Source: Nocardioides pelophilus (GTDB lineage: Bacteria > Actinomycetota > Actinomycetes > Propionibacteriales > Nocardioidaceae). From it: 41,328 nucleotides of DNA. The notes below the pieces were generated by a model, which did no database searches, had not been told where the DNA came from, and saw nothing but the letters and a program-made list of their open reading frames with translations. Positions 26,000 through 34,975 of the stretch are shown here, in pieces (positions within the stretch are counted from its first letter, which is position 1; the number at the start of each line of letters is the position of its first letter). The position numbers were made by a program, and so were the translations under genes. The DNA lies in assembly GCF_014180685.1 (NCBI RefSeq), contig NZ_JACEHF010000020.1, positions 1 through 41,328 on the forward strand. The letters are read 5' to 3'.

Positions 26000-28900
26000 G
26001 TGACGGACGAGCTCCAGGTTGTCGGAGTACAGGACGGCGCGTTGTTGGTTGTCAGCGCGGCTCTTTCCTTCCAGGAGCGATTCGCGCTCGAGCACGATGG
26101 GCACACGGCTTCGTTCCGGCCGTCGGCCAAGGATCCCGGGTCCTTCCTCGCCGGAATGAACCTCCTGACTGCCGAGACGCCGGGCGCGGCCGAGTCACCG
26201 TGGCAAGCTCCGGAAGTGACGGGCGCCACTCTGACGCGCAACTCGAACCCCGAGTGGATGGTGGACGGCCAGCGCCCCTGGATGCTAGCCGTCGAGCCGG
26301 ACCTCTCCAGCGTCACGGTGACGTACGCCGACCCGATGCTCGGCACCGACCTTCCCGTGCTCGAGGGAACGGACTACGAACTGTCGGTGTACTGCGCCGC
26401 CCACCGGGCGTCGGGTCGACTTCGCCTCGCGGTATACGACCCGCAAGGTCGCCTTCTGTCCGAGGAGTCGACTCCGCTGTCCACGCGCTTCCGAGGTGGC
26501 CGCTCGTGGAACAACTACCAGAGAGCTGTCGTTCGCCTCACCGCGCCGCCTCACGCCGCGTTCGCGCGGGTACATATCGACTACATCGGTCAGGTCGACG
26601 ATCGGACGTCTGTCACGGGCACGGCATTCGTGTTCTTCTTCGGCGGCTCCTTGGTGGCTGGGCCGGGTCAGCGCGCCAGTTGGCAACCGCCCGAAGCTGC
26701 AGTTCCGCTCCTCGCCAGAGCCGCTGCAGATCACGACCGCGCCGCCGCCCTGTACGAGGCGCCGCTGGAATTGAGGGTGGCAACTGGCCCGCAAGAGGCA
26801 TGGGTCGTCTGTCTCGACGACGCGCCTGACATGCCTGTCGCGAAGTATGTCGCGCCCGACGTCGGCGAGGCCAAGGTGTCGATCGACGACTTCAACGGCA
26901 ACGCTGTGAGGCTCACGGTCGACGGGTACCCCGAGGCGCTGACCCTGTACATCGACGGCGTGCTGGCGGGAACCGCGCCAGCGGCCACCGGGAAGAAGGG
27001 AGCCGCGAGCCGTCGTACGGCCATCGTGGTGCCCGAGCAGTACTGCGACGGCAATCCCCATGTGCTCGACGTGCGCGACAGCACGGGCACTCAGGTGCTG
27101 GGGCGGAGCGTGGACGTGCTTCCTGGCGTGTTGACGCCGTGGTCGTCGATCCAGGCATACACCACCCAACCGCTGCCCTTTCACCTGGCACCGGCGGCAA
27201 GCCACCGTTACCGCGCACTACGCGACCAGATCGACCGTTTCGCGATCGCCAGCGATGGAGGCCCAACTGGACAGGAAATCGAACGCCTGGCGCAACTGAC
27301 CAGGGTGCACGCCATCCTGGAGACCGGTTTCGAAGGGCTCCGCGACTTCCCGTCCCTCAGCTTCCCCGAGGTTTCGGAGCCGATGGTCTCCGTCGTCATT
27401 CCGGTGCACAACAAGTTCAACGTCACTTACCACTGCCTGGCGGCTCTGCTCCTTGCAGGCAACGACGCCTCGTTCGAGGTGATCGTCGTCGACGACGGAT
27501 CGAGCGACGAGACGCTCCGCATCGGCGAGATCATCTCGAACGTGGTCGTGTGCCGCAACGAGACCGCCAAGGGATTCGTCGGCGCCTGCAACCGCGGCGT
27601 CGAACAGGCGCGCGGCGAGTACGTCGTCCTGCTCAACAACGACACCGAGCCCACCGTGGGTTGGCTCGACGAGCTGGTAGCGGCCTTCGACAGGTTCGAG
27701 AACGTGGGCATGGCCGGCTCCAAGTTGCTCTATCCCGACGGTCGCCTGCAGGAGGCCGGCGGGATCGTCTGGGGGTCCGGCAACCCCTGGAACGTCGGCC
27801 GCGGTGGCAACCCTGCCGACCCGCGGTATTCCTACGCTCGGCAGTGTGACTACCTCTCCGGGGCGGCACTGATGCTGCCTCGTAAGGTGTGGGACGAGGT
27901 CGGTGGCCTGAGTGAGGAGTTTGCGCCGGCGTACTTCGAAGACACGGACCTGGCGTTCAAGGTGCGCGACGCCGGCTACTCGACGTGGTTCGTCCCGCAC
28001 TCGCAGGTCTACCACTTCGAAGGCGTCTCGAACGGCACGGACGTGACCGCCAGTTCTGGGCTGAAGCGCTTCCAGGAGATCAACCGCCCCAAGTTCAAGG
28101 CCAAGTGGGTCTCGGCGTACCGCGCCAACGGCGTCCAGGGAGAGCAACCGGACCTGGCCAAAGACCGCGGCGTTGTTGGCCGTGTCCTCTTCATCGCCCA
28201 CTCCATGCCTCGCCCGGACCGCGACGCCGGTGGATACGCCTCCGTCCAGGAGTGCCGCCTGATGCAGTCTCTCGGGTTCAAGGTGACCTTCGCCCCTATG
28301 AACACGGCATACCTGGGCCACTACGCCGACGACCTCGCCAGGCTGGGGGTCGAGTCCGTGTACTCCCCGTTCGTGCTGTCCGTGCGTGAGGTGCTGGAGA
28401 AGCGCGGACATGAGTTCGATGCCGTCTACGTCACGAACTACGGGGTGGCACAGCAGGTGCTTTCGGATGTCCGTGCCCTGGCGCCGCGCGCCAAGATCCT
28501 GTTCAACAACGTCGACCTGCATTTCCTCCGTGCGATGCGGCTGGCTCAGCTGACCGGCACTCCCGATGCCTGGCAGTCTGCGGAGGCCGTGCGCGAACAG
28601 GAACTGGAAGTTATGCGGCAGGTCGACCTAGTGCTCAGCTACAACGAGGTCGAGCAGTCGGTGATCCTCAGCCACAACGGTCCTGCCTCGACGGTCGCGC
28701 TCTGTCCTTGGGTGGTGGAGACGCAGCCGCGAGAGGGGATCCCGGGATTCGAGGAGCGAGAGGGCATTGCCTTCCTCGGCGGGTACCAGCACCCGCCGAA
28801 TGCTGAGGCGGTGGACTTCTTCCTCGAGAAGGTTCTTCCAGAACTTCGGATCCAGCTACCCGATCTGAAGTTCAACATCTATGGCTCCGCTATGCCGGAC

Positions 28901-29299
28901 CGGTTTCGCGAGTTGGCCGACGATGTCGTGAACCCCGTCGGGTATGTCGAGACCGTCGACACCGTCTACCACAGCAATCGCATCTTCATCGCACCTCTGC
29001 TGACTGGAGCAGGGATCAAGGGCAAGGTCCTAGGAGCGCTGGCGCACGGCATCCCATCCATCCTTTCCCCCGTGGCTGCCGAAAGCACCGGAGTGCGAGA
29101 CGGCGTCGATTGCCTCATTGCGCGTGATCCTGACGAGTGGGTAGATGCCATCGTCCGGCTGTACTCCGATAAGGAGAGCTGGCAGCGGATGAGCGAGAGC
29201 GCCACTGGGTTCACGCGGGACAACTATTCGTTCGCAGAAGGTCGGGAGAAGATGCGCCGTGCCTTCGAACTCGTGGGGCTGTACGGCGTCCGATCGTGA
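26000..29299 (+). CDS. Giant bifunctional glycosyltransferase (beta-sandwich, GT2, GT4)
   Basis: The protein has 1099 residues. The N-terminal 420 residues look like two beta-sandwich, carbohydrate-binding-type domains (YELSVYCAAHRASGRLRLAV; VDGYPEALTLYIDGVLAG). A GT2 domain spans about 461-700 with VSVVIPVHNKFN, VIVVDDGSSDE, LLNNDTEP and YFEDTDLAFKV. A GT4 domain follows from about 727 (VLFIAHSMPRPDRDAGG; GIAFLGGYQHPPNAEAV; IAPLLTGAGIKGKVLGALAHG). It could add two different sugars in sequence. GTG 26000 was preferred because AGGGGA lies 6 bp upstream and the 30 preceding codons (from ATG 25910) look unconserved. Confidence 0.87.
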   Translation: MTDELQVVGVQDGALLVVSAALSFQERFALEHDGHTASFRPSAKDPGSFLAGMNLLTAETPGAAESPWQAPEVTGATLTRNSNPEWMVDGQRPWMLAVEPDLSSVTVTYADPMLGTDLPVLEGTDYELSVYCAAHRASGRLRLAVYDPQGRLLSEESTPLSTRFRGGRSWNNYQRAVVRLTAPPHAAFARVHIDYIGQVDDRTSVTGTAFVFFFGGSLVAGPGQRASWQPPEAAVPLLARAAADHDRAAALYEAPLELRVATGPQEAWVVCLDDAPDMPVAKYVAPDVGEAKVSIDDFNGNAVRLTVDGYPEALTLYIDGVLAGTAPAATGKKGAASRRTAIVVPEQYCDGNPHVLDVRDSTGTQVLGRSVDVLPGVLTPWSSIQAYTTQPLPFHLAPAASHRYRALRDQIDRFAIASDGGPTGQEIERLAQLTRVHAILETGFEGLRDFPSLSFPEVSEPMVSVVIPVHNKFNVTYHCLAALLLAGNDASFEVIVVDDGSSDETLRIGEIISNVVVCRNETAKGFVGACNRGVEQARGEYVVLLNNDTEPTVGWLDELVAAFDRFENVGMAGSKLLYPDGRLQEAGGIVWGSGNPWNVGRGGNPADPRYSYARQCDYLSGAALMLPRKVWDEVGGLSEEFAPAYFEDTDLAFKVRDAGYSTWFVPHSQVYHFEGVSNGTDVTASSGLKRFQEINRPKFKAKWVSAYRANGVQGEQPDLAKDRGVVGRVLFIAHSMPRPDRDAGGYASVQECRLMQSLGFKVTFAPMNTAYLGHYADDLARLGVESVYSPFVLSVREVLEKRGHEFDAVYVTNYGVAQQVLSDVRALAPRAKILFNNVDLHFLRAMRLAQLTGTPDAWQSAEAVREQELEVMRQVDLVLSYNEVEQSVILSHNGPASTVALCPWVVETQPREGIPGFEEREGIAFLGGYQHPPNAEAVDFFLEKVLPELRIQLPDLKFNIYGSAMPDRFRELADDVVNPVGYVETVDTVYHSNRIFIAPLLTGAGIKGKVLGALAHGIPSILSPVAAESTGVRDGVDCLIARDPDEWVDAIVRLYSDKESWQRMSESATGFTRDNYSFAEGREKMRRAFELVGLYGVRS

Positions 29300-29301
29300 C
29301 C

Positions 29302-29315
29302 GGTCGTGCACGACC
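29302..29315. other. 14-bp palindrome
   Basis: GGTCGTGCACGACC lies 2 bp after the stop of the giant glycosyltransferase and 42 bp before the next start. It could be a weak terminator or an operator. Confidence 0.3.
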
Positions 29316-29357
29316 TACGATGTCCCACCGCGACAGCGACTATAGGAGAGCAGATCA

Positions 29358-29702
29358 GTGAGCAAGCCGCCTGCTGGCCAAGCCGATCTTCGGCTGGAGA
29401 ACGCACTACTGACCAATGAGCTCCGTCACCTCAGGGCCGAGCTTGCCAACGTCCGGCGGCAGCTGCGCGCGGCGCGCTCTCGCGTCAAGGAGCTTCAGGC
29501 AGCAGGTGGGACCGCCGCGGCGCCGGACGATGAGGCTACGACCCCCAAGATGCGCCGGACTCGGAAGTTGGAGGCCCAGGCGCTGGACGATATGCACTGG
29601 CTGGTGAACCGGGTCGACCGCTCACCCATCGGCCCTCTGCTGCGCCGTCGCGAAGGATTCCGGACCCTCAAGCAGCGGTACGGGACGGATCCACGGGCCT
29701 GA
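29358..29702 (+). CDS. Small coiled-coil protein, unknown function
   Basis: The protein has 114 residues. A heptad-rich helix from about residue 10 to 48 (LENALLTNELRHLRAELANV) should form a coiled coil; the remainder is basic. No catalytic motif or membrane span is seen. Its coiled coil could partner with the one at the end of the methyltransferase encoded at 18525-19658, as a scaffold for glycan enzymes, but this is only a guess. The GTG start at 29358 has AGGAGAG about 7 bp upstream. Confidence 0.65.
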   Translation: MSKPPAGQADLRLENALLTNELRHLRAELANVRRQLRAARSRVKELQAAGGTAAAPDDEATTPKMRRTRKLEAQALDDMHWLVNRVDRSPIGPLLRRREGFRTLKQRYGTDPRA

Positions 29703-29780
29703 ATCCTGCCGAGCCGAGGGTGACGAGTTGCATCACCTGGTCCCGGCTACCCCGTCCGCAACGAGCGACAGGATGACCCC

Positions 29781-31103
29781 GTGCACGCTTCGTCCCGGGA
29801 GAACATGCAGAGATGTCACGACCGTTACGTGGTGCCTGCGTTCGCGGATGCAGATCCCGTCCAGGTCCTCGACGTCGGGGGGGCCGACGTCAACGGAGGA
29901 TACCGGCCGATCTTCGCCGACTCGCGCTATGAGTACCGCACGGTCGACATCGAACCCGGCGAAGGCGTCGACATCGTGCTGGACGATCCGTATGTGCTGC
30001 CGTTGCAGGATGATTCGGTCGACGTCGTCTTGTCCGGTCAGATGCTCGAGCACTGCGAGTTCTTCTGGCTGACCTTCGCCGAGATGGTCCGGGTGCTCAA
30101 GCCGACGGGACTGCTGATTCTCATCGCACCCTCGGCCGGCCCGATCCACCGCTACCCGGTTGACTGCTACCGCTTCTACCCGGACGCCTACCACGCCCTC
30201 GCGAAGTGGACCGGCTGTCAGGCCATCGAAGTGTTCCACGACGAGCGGGGACCGTGGAACGACCTTGTGGGCGTCTTCTCGAAAGAGCCGCTCGACCTGC
30301 CTGTGCCGGTTCCGGTCAAGCCGTCGACCGCGCCCGTCGATGTCCTCCGGGCAACCGAGGCCGAGGAGGCAACGCGGGGCGCCGAGTCCTATTTGGAGGT
30401 ACTTCAGCACCTGCATGACGCGATGAGTCCCCGGCTCTATCTGGAGATCGGCGTCCGCCACGGACGGAGCTTGGCTCTAGCGACCGGGACGGCGATCGGA
30501 GTCGACCCCGATCCCGATGTCCGCGTCGAACTGCCGCCGACGACGACGGTATGGTCGATGACGAGTGATGAGTTCTTCGCGTCGGCCGCCGAAGATGCCC
30601 TGCCCGAGCCAGTGGAACTCGCGTTCATCGACGGCATGCATCACTTCGAGTACGCGCTTCGCGACTTCATGAACGTCGAGCGGCGAACTCGACCTGGTGG
30701 GCTGATCGTGATTGACGACATCTTCCCCGGTCATCCCGCCCAGGCAGAACGGCAGCGGCGCACTCAGGCTTGGACCGGCGACGTCTGGAAGTTGCACGCG
30801 ATCCTCGAGGAGTACCGGCCCGACCTCGTGCTGCTCCCCGTGGATACGCACCCGACCGGCCTGCTCCTGGTCGCAGGGGCGAACCAGACAAACCGCAGGC
30901 TGTGGGAGTTGTACAACCCGATCGTCCGCCGGTTCGGCGAGGACATGGAGCCCCCTGCCGAGCGGCTGGCGCGGACTGGTGTCTTGCCGCCGTCCTCATC
31001 CGTCGTGACCGAGGCGCTCAGATTGTGCGCCGATCGCTCCCTGCCGCGTCCTCAATTGATCGCCCGGCTACGCACACTGCAGAAGTCGGCTGGGTCGTCG
31101 TGA
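29781..31103 (+). CDS. Double methyltransferase (two class I domains in tandem)
   Basis: The protein has 440 residues. The first domain is Methyltransf_11-like: VQVLDVGGADVNGG (28-41), VLSGQMLEHCEFF and VLKPTGLLILIAPS. The second, from about residue 205, is Methyltransf_24-like: LYLEIGVRHGRSLAL, VELAFIDGMHHFEYALRDF and PGGLIVIDDIFPGH. It could methylate two positions of a sugar or use one domain as a scaffold. The GTG start at 29781 has AGGA 7 bp upstream. The stop overlaps the next glycosyltransferase start (GTGA). Confidence 0.82.
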   Translation: MHASSRENMQRCHDRYVVPAFADADPVQVLDVGGADVNGGYRPIFADSRYEYRTVDIEPGEGVDIVLDDPYVLPLQDDSVDVVLSGQMLEHCEFFWLTFAEMVRVLKPTGLLILIAPSAGPIHRYPVDCYRFYPDAYHALAKWTGCQAIEVFHDERGPWNDLVGVFSKEPLDLPVPVPVKPSTAPVDVLRATEAEEATRGAESYLEVLQHLHDAMSPRLYLEIGVRHGRSLALATGTAIGVDPDPDVRVELPPTTTVWSMTSDEFFASAAEDALPEPVELAFIDGMHHFEYALRDFMNVERRTRPGGLIVIDDIFPGHPAQAERQRRTQAWTGDVWKLHAILEEYRPDLVLLPVDTHPTGLLLVAGANQTNRRLWELYNPIVRRFGEDMEPPAERLARTGVLPPSSSVVTEALRLCADRSLPRPQLIARLRTLQKSAGSS

Positions 31104-31981
31104 CTGCGCCTGCGCTCTCGGTAGTGGTGGTCGGCTACAACATGGCCCGAGAACTTCCGCGAACGATCCGCACCCTCGCCCCGGACTACCAGCGGGACAT
31201 CTCGAGCGCAGACTACGAAGTGATCGTCGTCGACAACGGTTCCACCCAATCGTGGGATTCCGATGCGCTCACGGCGCTCGGAACGAACATCATCGTTCTC
31301 CGGATGACGGACGCCACGCCGTCACCAGTGGCTGCCATCAATCTGGGGCTCGACAGGGCGCAAGGCGACCTCGTGGGCGTGTGCATCGACGGCGCCCGAA
31401 TGGCGAGTCCGCGCCTCCTCGCCACCGCGATCGAAGCCGGTCGGGTGCACCACCGTCCGGTCATCGGCACGATCGCCTACCATCTCGGCCCCGAGGTGCA
31501 GTCGGTCAGCATCGCGCAGGGATACGACCGGCAGGCGGAGGACCGATTGCTTGACTCGGTGGATTGGGAGCGGGACGGATACCGTCTCTTCGACATCGCC
31601 ACCCTGGCTCACTCCTCTGCCGACGGCTGGTTCACCATTCCGGCCGAGACGAATGCGATTTTCCTGACCCGCGAGCAATGGCGCGACCTCGGTGGCTACG
31701 ACCCGGCGTTCCTCTCGCCGGGCGGCGGGTTGGTCAACCTGGACACGTGGGCACGCGCCTGCGCGGACCCCGGCGGACAGGTCATCCTGCTGCTCGGAGA
31801 GGCCACCTTCCACCAGGTGCACGGTGGGGTCGCCACGAACTCCACGACGCCGCAGTGGCCAGCGTTCCACCAGGAGTACGTCGCCATCCGTGGACGGGGC
31901 TATGAGCGCCCCACCGGACGCCCGCTCATGATCGGCAGGGTCACCACTCACCGCATCCTCACGGATGGGATGACCTCGTGA
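31100..31981 (+). CDS. GT2-family glycosyltransferase
   Basis: The protein has 293 residues. The GT-A fold signature LSVVVVGYNMARELPRTI, VIVVDNGS and INLGLDRAQGDLVGVCIDGAR are present; the usual DxD is replaced by the IDGAR stretch, and the later acceptor-side aspartates (GGYDPAF; GGLVNLDTWAR) are seen. It may use a metal-poor or modified donor site. It overlaps the double methyltransferase and the next methyltransferase, so the three form one translationally coupled unit. Confidence 0.8.
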   Translation: MTAPALSVVVVGYNMARELPRTIRTLAPDYQRDISSADYEVIVVDNGSTQSWDSDALTALGTNIIVLRMTDATPSPVAAINLGLDRAQGDLVGVCIDGARMASPRLLATAIEAGRVHHRPVIGTIAYHLGPEVQSVSIAQGYDRQAEDRLLDSVDWERDGYRLFDIATLAHSSADGWFTIPAETNAIFLTREQWRDLGGYDPAFLSPGGGLVNLDTWARACADPGGQVILLLGEATFHQVHGGVATNSTTPQWPAFHQEYVAIRGRGYERPTGRPLMIGRVTTHRILTDGMTS

Positions 31982-32655
31982 GCAACGACATGCGGGCCGC
32001 ACCGGTGGGTGACCGGGCGTTCGAGTCCGCGATCCCCGCGCAGGTCCTCGATCGCATCCAGCACGGAACCATGCGGACGACCTACCGCAGTGTGCCGTTC
32101 TACAAGAGCCCGTTCGACATCTCCCTCTATCTGGAGCTGCTGGGAGCCCTCGCCCCGCGCACCGTGATCGAGATCGGAACGAAGTTCGGGGGCAGCGCCC
32201 TGTGGTTCGCCGACATGATGACGGCTCAAGGGATCCACTCTCCCCGCGTGCTGTCGATCGACATCGAGCCCCTCAGCGAGGTGGTGGACCCCCGCATCAC
32301 CTTCATCACGGGCGACGCCAAGCGACTCGACGCAGTGCTGCCGCTCGACCTTCTCGAAGCCCTACGTCATCCCTTGCTGGTTGTCGAGGACAGCAGCCAC
32401 ATGTACGCCGAGAGCACAGCCGTGCTCGAGTTCTTCCATCCCGTGCTGGAAACCGGCGACTACATCGTGGTCGAGGATGGCGTGGTGAATCAGTTGTCCG
32501 GTGAGCAATACCGCCGTTACGAGAACGGCCCGAACCGTGCCGTCGCCGACTTTCTCGCTGTGCACGGGCCTGATTACGAGATCGACGCCGACCTGTGCGA
32601 CCGGTTCGGGCGCAACGCGACGTACAACCCTAACGGGTGGCTCCGGAGGCGATGA
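31978..32655 (+). CDS. CmcI-like (cephalosporin hydroxylase family) methyltransferase
   Basis: The protein has 225 residues. VIEIGTKFGGSALWFADM (64-81) is motif I, and LLVVEDSSHMYAESTAVLEFF and GDYIVVEDGVVN give the CmcI-type metal-binding acidic and His residues. Despite the family name, members near glycan genes are usually sugar O-methyltransferases (rhamnose methylation in mycobacteria is an example). The start overlaps the previous stop (GTGA). It ends the rightward operon and converges on rmlA. Confidence 0.85.
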   Translation: MSNDMRAAPVGDRAFESAIPAQVLDRIQHGTMRTTYRSVPFYKSPFDISLYLELLGALAPRTVIEIGTKFGGSALWFADMMTAQGIHSPRVLSIDIEPLSEVVDPRITFITGDAKRLDAVLPLDLLEALRHPLLVVEDSSHMYAESTAVLEFFHPVLETGDYIVVEDGVVNQLSGEQYRRYENGPNRAVADFLAVHGPDYEIDADLCDRFGRNATYNPNGWLRRR

Positions 32656-32656
32656 T

Positions 32657-32671
32657 CCGACGGGTCGTCGG
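32657..32671. terminator. Weak hairpin between convergent genes
   Basis: CCGAC-gggtc-GTCGG lies between the ends of the CmcI-like gene and rmlA. The 5-bp stem is short, so a terminator role is uncertain. Confidence 0.25.
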
Positions 32672-32699
32672 CGAGAAGTCACTCCAAGGGCGCGCCCCG

Positions 32700-33590
32700 T
32701 CAGAAGTGTGAACCGCTCTCGACTGCTCCGAGGGAGATCAGACGAAGGAGGTACTCGCCGTACCCGCTCTTGCGGAGAGGCTCAGCACGTTGGGCGAGGT
32801 CAGCGTCGGAGAGCCAGCCTTGACGCCAGGCGATCTCCTCCGGGCAGCCGATCTTGAGGCCCTGTCGGTGCTCCACGGTGCGGATGAACTCACCGGCCGC
32901 GCTGAGCGAGTCGAACGTGCCGGTGTCGAGCCAGGCCGTCCCCCGGCGCAGCACCTCGACGTGGAGCCGGCCCTGCTCGAGGTAGAGCCGATTGAGATCG
33001 GTGATCTCGAGCTCCCCCCGGGCCGACGGCTTCAAGCTCCTGGCAAGGTCGACGACGTCGTCGCTGTAGAAGTACAGGCCGGGCACCGCGAAGCTGCTCT
33101 TCGGCTGCGCGGGCTTCTCCTCCAGAGAGATCGCCCTTCCTGCTGCATCGAACTCAACCACGCCGTAGTCGACGGGATTGGCCACTTGGTAGGCGAAGAT
33201 GAGGCCGCCGTCGACCGTCTCGAAGCGTTCGAGCTGACTGCCCAGGCCAGCGCCGTAGAACAGGTTGTCGCCCAGGACCAGCGCGGCGGCCCCGCCGTCG
33301 AGGTGATCCGCGCCGAGGATGAAGGCCTGTGCAAGGCCGTCAGGCGACGGTTGCTGGGTGTAGCTGATGTTGACGCCCAACCCGGAACCGTCGCCCAGCA
33401 CCCGCTGGAACGCTGCCGCGTCGTGCGGGGTGGTGATCACCAGGATGTCGCGGATGCCCGCCAGCATCAGAGTGGAGAGAGGGTAATAGATCATCGGCTT
33501 GTCGTAGACCGGCAGCAATTGTTTGCTCACCCCGGTGGTGACCGGGTGCAAGCGGGAGCCTGTCCCGCCGGCCAGGATGATGCCGCGCAT
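32700..33590 (-). CDS. rmlA: Glucose-1-phosphate thymidylyltransferase
   Basis: A 296-residue enzyme that makes dTDP-glucose from dTTP and glucose-1-phosphate, the first step of dTDP-rhamnose synthesis. The N-terminal LAGGTGSRL with the catalytic Arg, [17 protein letters not shown], the VLGDNLFYG segment, the [17 protein letters not shown] stretch and [10 protein letters not shown] are all as in RmlA. It is oriented opposite to rmlB and rmlCD, which lie 16 kb away at the other end of the cluster, so the pathway genes bracket the accessory genes. Confidence 0.96.
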   Translation of the reverse strand: MRGIILAGGTGSRLHPVTTGVSKQLLPVYDKPMIYYPLSTLMLAGIRDILVITTPHDAAAFQRVLGDGSGLGVNISYTQQPSPDGLAQAFILGADHLDGGAAALVLGDNLFYGAGLGSQLERFETVDGGLIFAYQVANPVDYGVVEFDAAGRAISLEEKPAQPKSSFAVPGLYFYSDDVVDLARSLKPSARGELEITDLNRLYLEQGRLHVEVLRRGTAWLDTGTFDSLSAAGEFIRTVEHRQGLKIGCPEEIAWRQGWLSDADLAQRAEPLRKSGYGEYLLRLISLGAVESGSHF

Positions 33591-33600
33591 GGGCCTGACA

Positions 33601-33630
33601 CTATTAGGTGCGAACTATTCAGCCGGTCAA
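33601..33630 (-). promoter_or_regulatory. Candidate rmlA promoter
   Basis: On the minus strand TTGACC (33630-33625) and TAATAG (33606-33601) are 18 bp apart, 10 bp before the rmlA ATG at 33590. This resembles a vegetative promoter and suggests a nearly leaderless message. Confidence 0.4.
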
Positions 33631-33666
33631 GCGGGGCAGTCCGGCTTTCGGCTGGGCAGGAGACGC

Positions 33667-33699
33667 CGAGAGCCCCGCGCCGGGGGCGCGGGGCTCTCG
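33667..33699 (-). terminator. Strong terminator hairpin after cysN
   Basis: A perfect 15-bp stem (CGAGAGCCCCGCGCC and its complement) with a 3-base GGG loop lies 17 bp after the cysN stop. It separates the cysDN transcript from rmlA, which continues in the same direction. Confidence 0.8.
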
Positions 33700-33715
33700 T
33701 CTGGTTCGGCGGTCG

Positions 33716-34975
33716 TCAGCCGAGGATCATCCCGGCGCCGACGGTCACGCCGGACGCCTCGTCGATCAGGATGAACGAGCCGGTGGCGCGGTTCTTGGCG
33801 TAGGCGTCGCTCAGCAGCGGCACGGTGGTGCGCAGCTGGACTCGGCCGATCTCGTTGACGCCGAGCTCCTTGGTCTCCTGGTCGCGGTGCAGGGTGTTGA
33901 CGTCCAGTCGGTACTGGATGTCCTTCACCAGGGCGCGGCCGGTGCGGGTGGTGTGCTTGATGGCGAGCTTCTGCCGCGGCTTGAGCGGCGTCGTCGTCAT
34001 CCAGCAGACCATCGCGTCGATGTCCTGACGCGGCTCGGGCGCGTTCTTGACCCGGGCGATCATGTCGCCCCGCGACACGTCGACGTCGTCCTCGAGGTGG
34101 ACGGTCACCGACATCGGCGGGAACGCCTCGGTGATCTCCTTGTCGAACAGGTCGATCTTCGAGATCCGCGAGGTCATGCCGGAGGGCAGGACGACGACCT
34201 CGTCGCCGGGCTTCAGCACGCCGCCCGCGACCTGGCCCGCGTAGCCGCGGTAGTCGTGGAACTCGTCGGACTTCGGCCGGATGACGTACTGCACCGGGAA
34301 CCGGGCGTCGATCAGGTCGCGGTCGGAGGCCACGTGGACGTGCTCGAGGTGGTGCATCAGGGTGGGACCGGAGTACCAGTCCATGTTCTCGGAGCGGTTC
34401 ACGACGTTGTCGCCGTTGAGCGCCGAGATCGGGATGACCTCGAGGTCGGGGATGTTCAGCTTGGTGGCGAACTGGGTGAACTCGGCGTGGATCTTCTCGT
34501 AGATCTCCTCGGAGAAGTCGACCAGGTCCATCTTGTTGACCGCGAGCACGAGGTGGGGGACGCGCAGCAGCGAGAGGATCACCGCGTGCCGGCGGGACTG
34601 CTCGGTGAGGCCCTGGCGAGCGTCGACGAGCACCAGGCCGAGGTCGGCGGTCGAGGCGCCGGTGACCATGTTGCGGGTGTACTGCACGTGGCCCGGGGTG
34701 TCGGCGATGATGAACTTGCGGGTGGGCGTGGCGAAGTAGCGGTAGGCGACATCGATGGTGATGCCCTGCTCCCGCTCCGAGCGCAGGCCGTCGGTCAGCA
34801 GCGCCAGGTCGGTGTAGTCGTAGCCCTTGGCGTCGCTGGTGGCCTCCACGGCCTCGAGCTGGTCCTCGAAGATCGACTTCGAGTCCAGCAGCAGCCGGCC
34901 GATGAGGGTGGACTTGCCGTCGTCGACGGAGCCCGCGGTCGCGAACCGGAGGAGGTCCATGTTGGTCGTGCTCAT
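33716..34975 (-). CDS. cysN: Sulfate adenylyltransferase subunit 1 (GTPase)
   Basis: The protein has 419 residues. The GTP-binding motifs are intact: GSVDDGKST (15-23), DTPGH (92-96) and NKMD (147-150), followed by EF-Tu-like barrels. With CysD it forms ATP sulfurylase, which makes APS from ATP and sulfate, driven by GTP hydrolysis. It has no fused CysC (APS kinase) domain. Its start overlaps the cysD stop by 1 bp (TGATG). Its 3' half is nearly repeated at 14421-15012 on the other side of the glycan cluster. APS can feed sulfate reduction and, via PAPS, the sulfotransferases encoded within the cluster. Confidence 0.96.
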   Translation of the reverse strand: MSTTNMDLLRFATAGSVDDGKSTLIGRLLLDSKSIFEDQLEAVEATSDAKGYDYTDLALLTDGLRSEREQGITIDVAYRYFATPTRKFIIADTPGHVQYTRNMVTGASTADLGLVLVDARQGLTEQSRRHAVILSLLRVPHLVLAVNKMDLVDFSEEIYEKIHAEFTQFATKLNIPDLEVIPISALNGDNVVNRSENMDWYSGPTLMHHLEHVHVASDRDLIDARFPVQYVIRPKSDEFHDYRGYAGQVAGGVLKPGDEVVVLPSGMTSRISKIDLFDKEITEAFPPMSVTVHLEDDVDVSRGDMIARVKNAPEPRQDIDAMVCWMTTTPLKPRQKLAIKHTTRTGRALVKDIQYRLDVNTLHRDQETKELGVNEIGRVQLRTTVPLLSDAYAKNRATGSFILIDEASGVTVGAGMILG

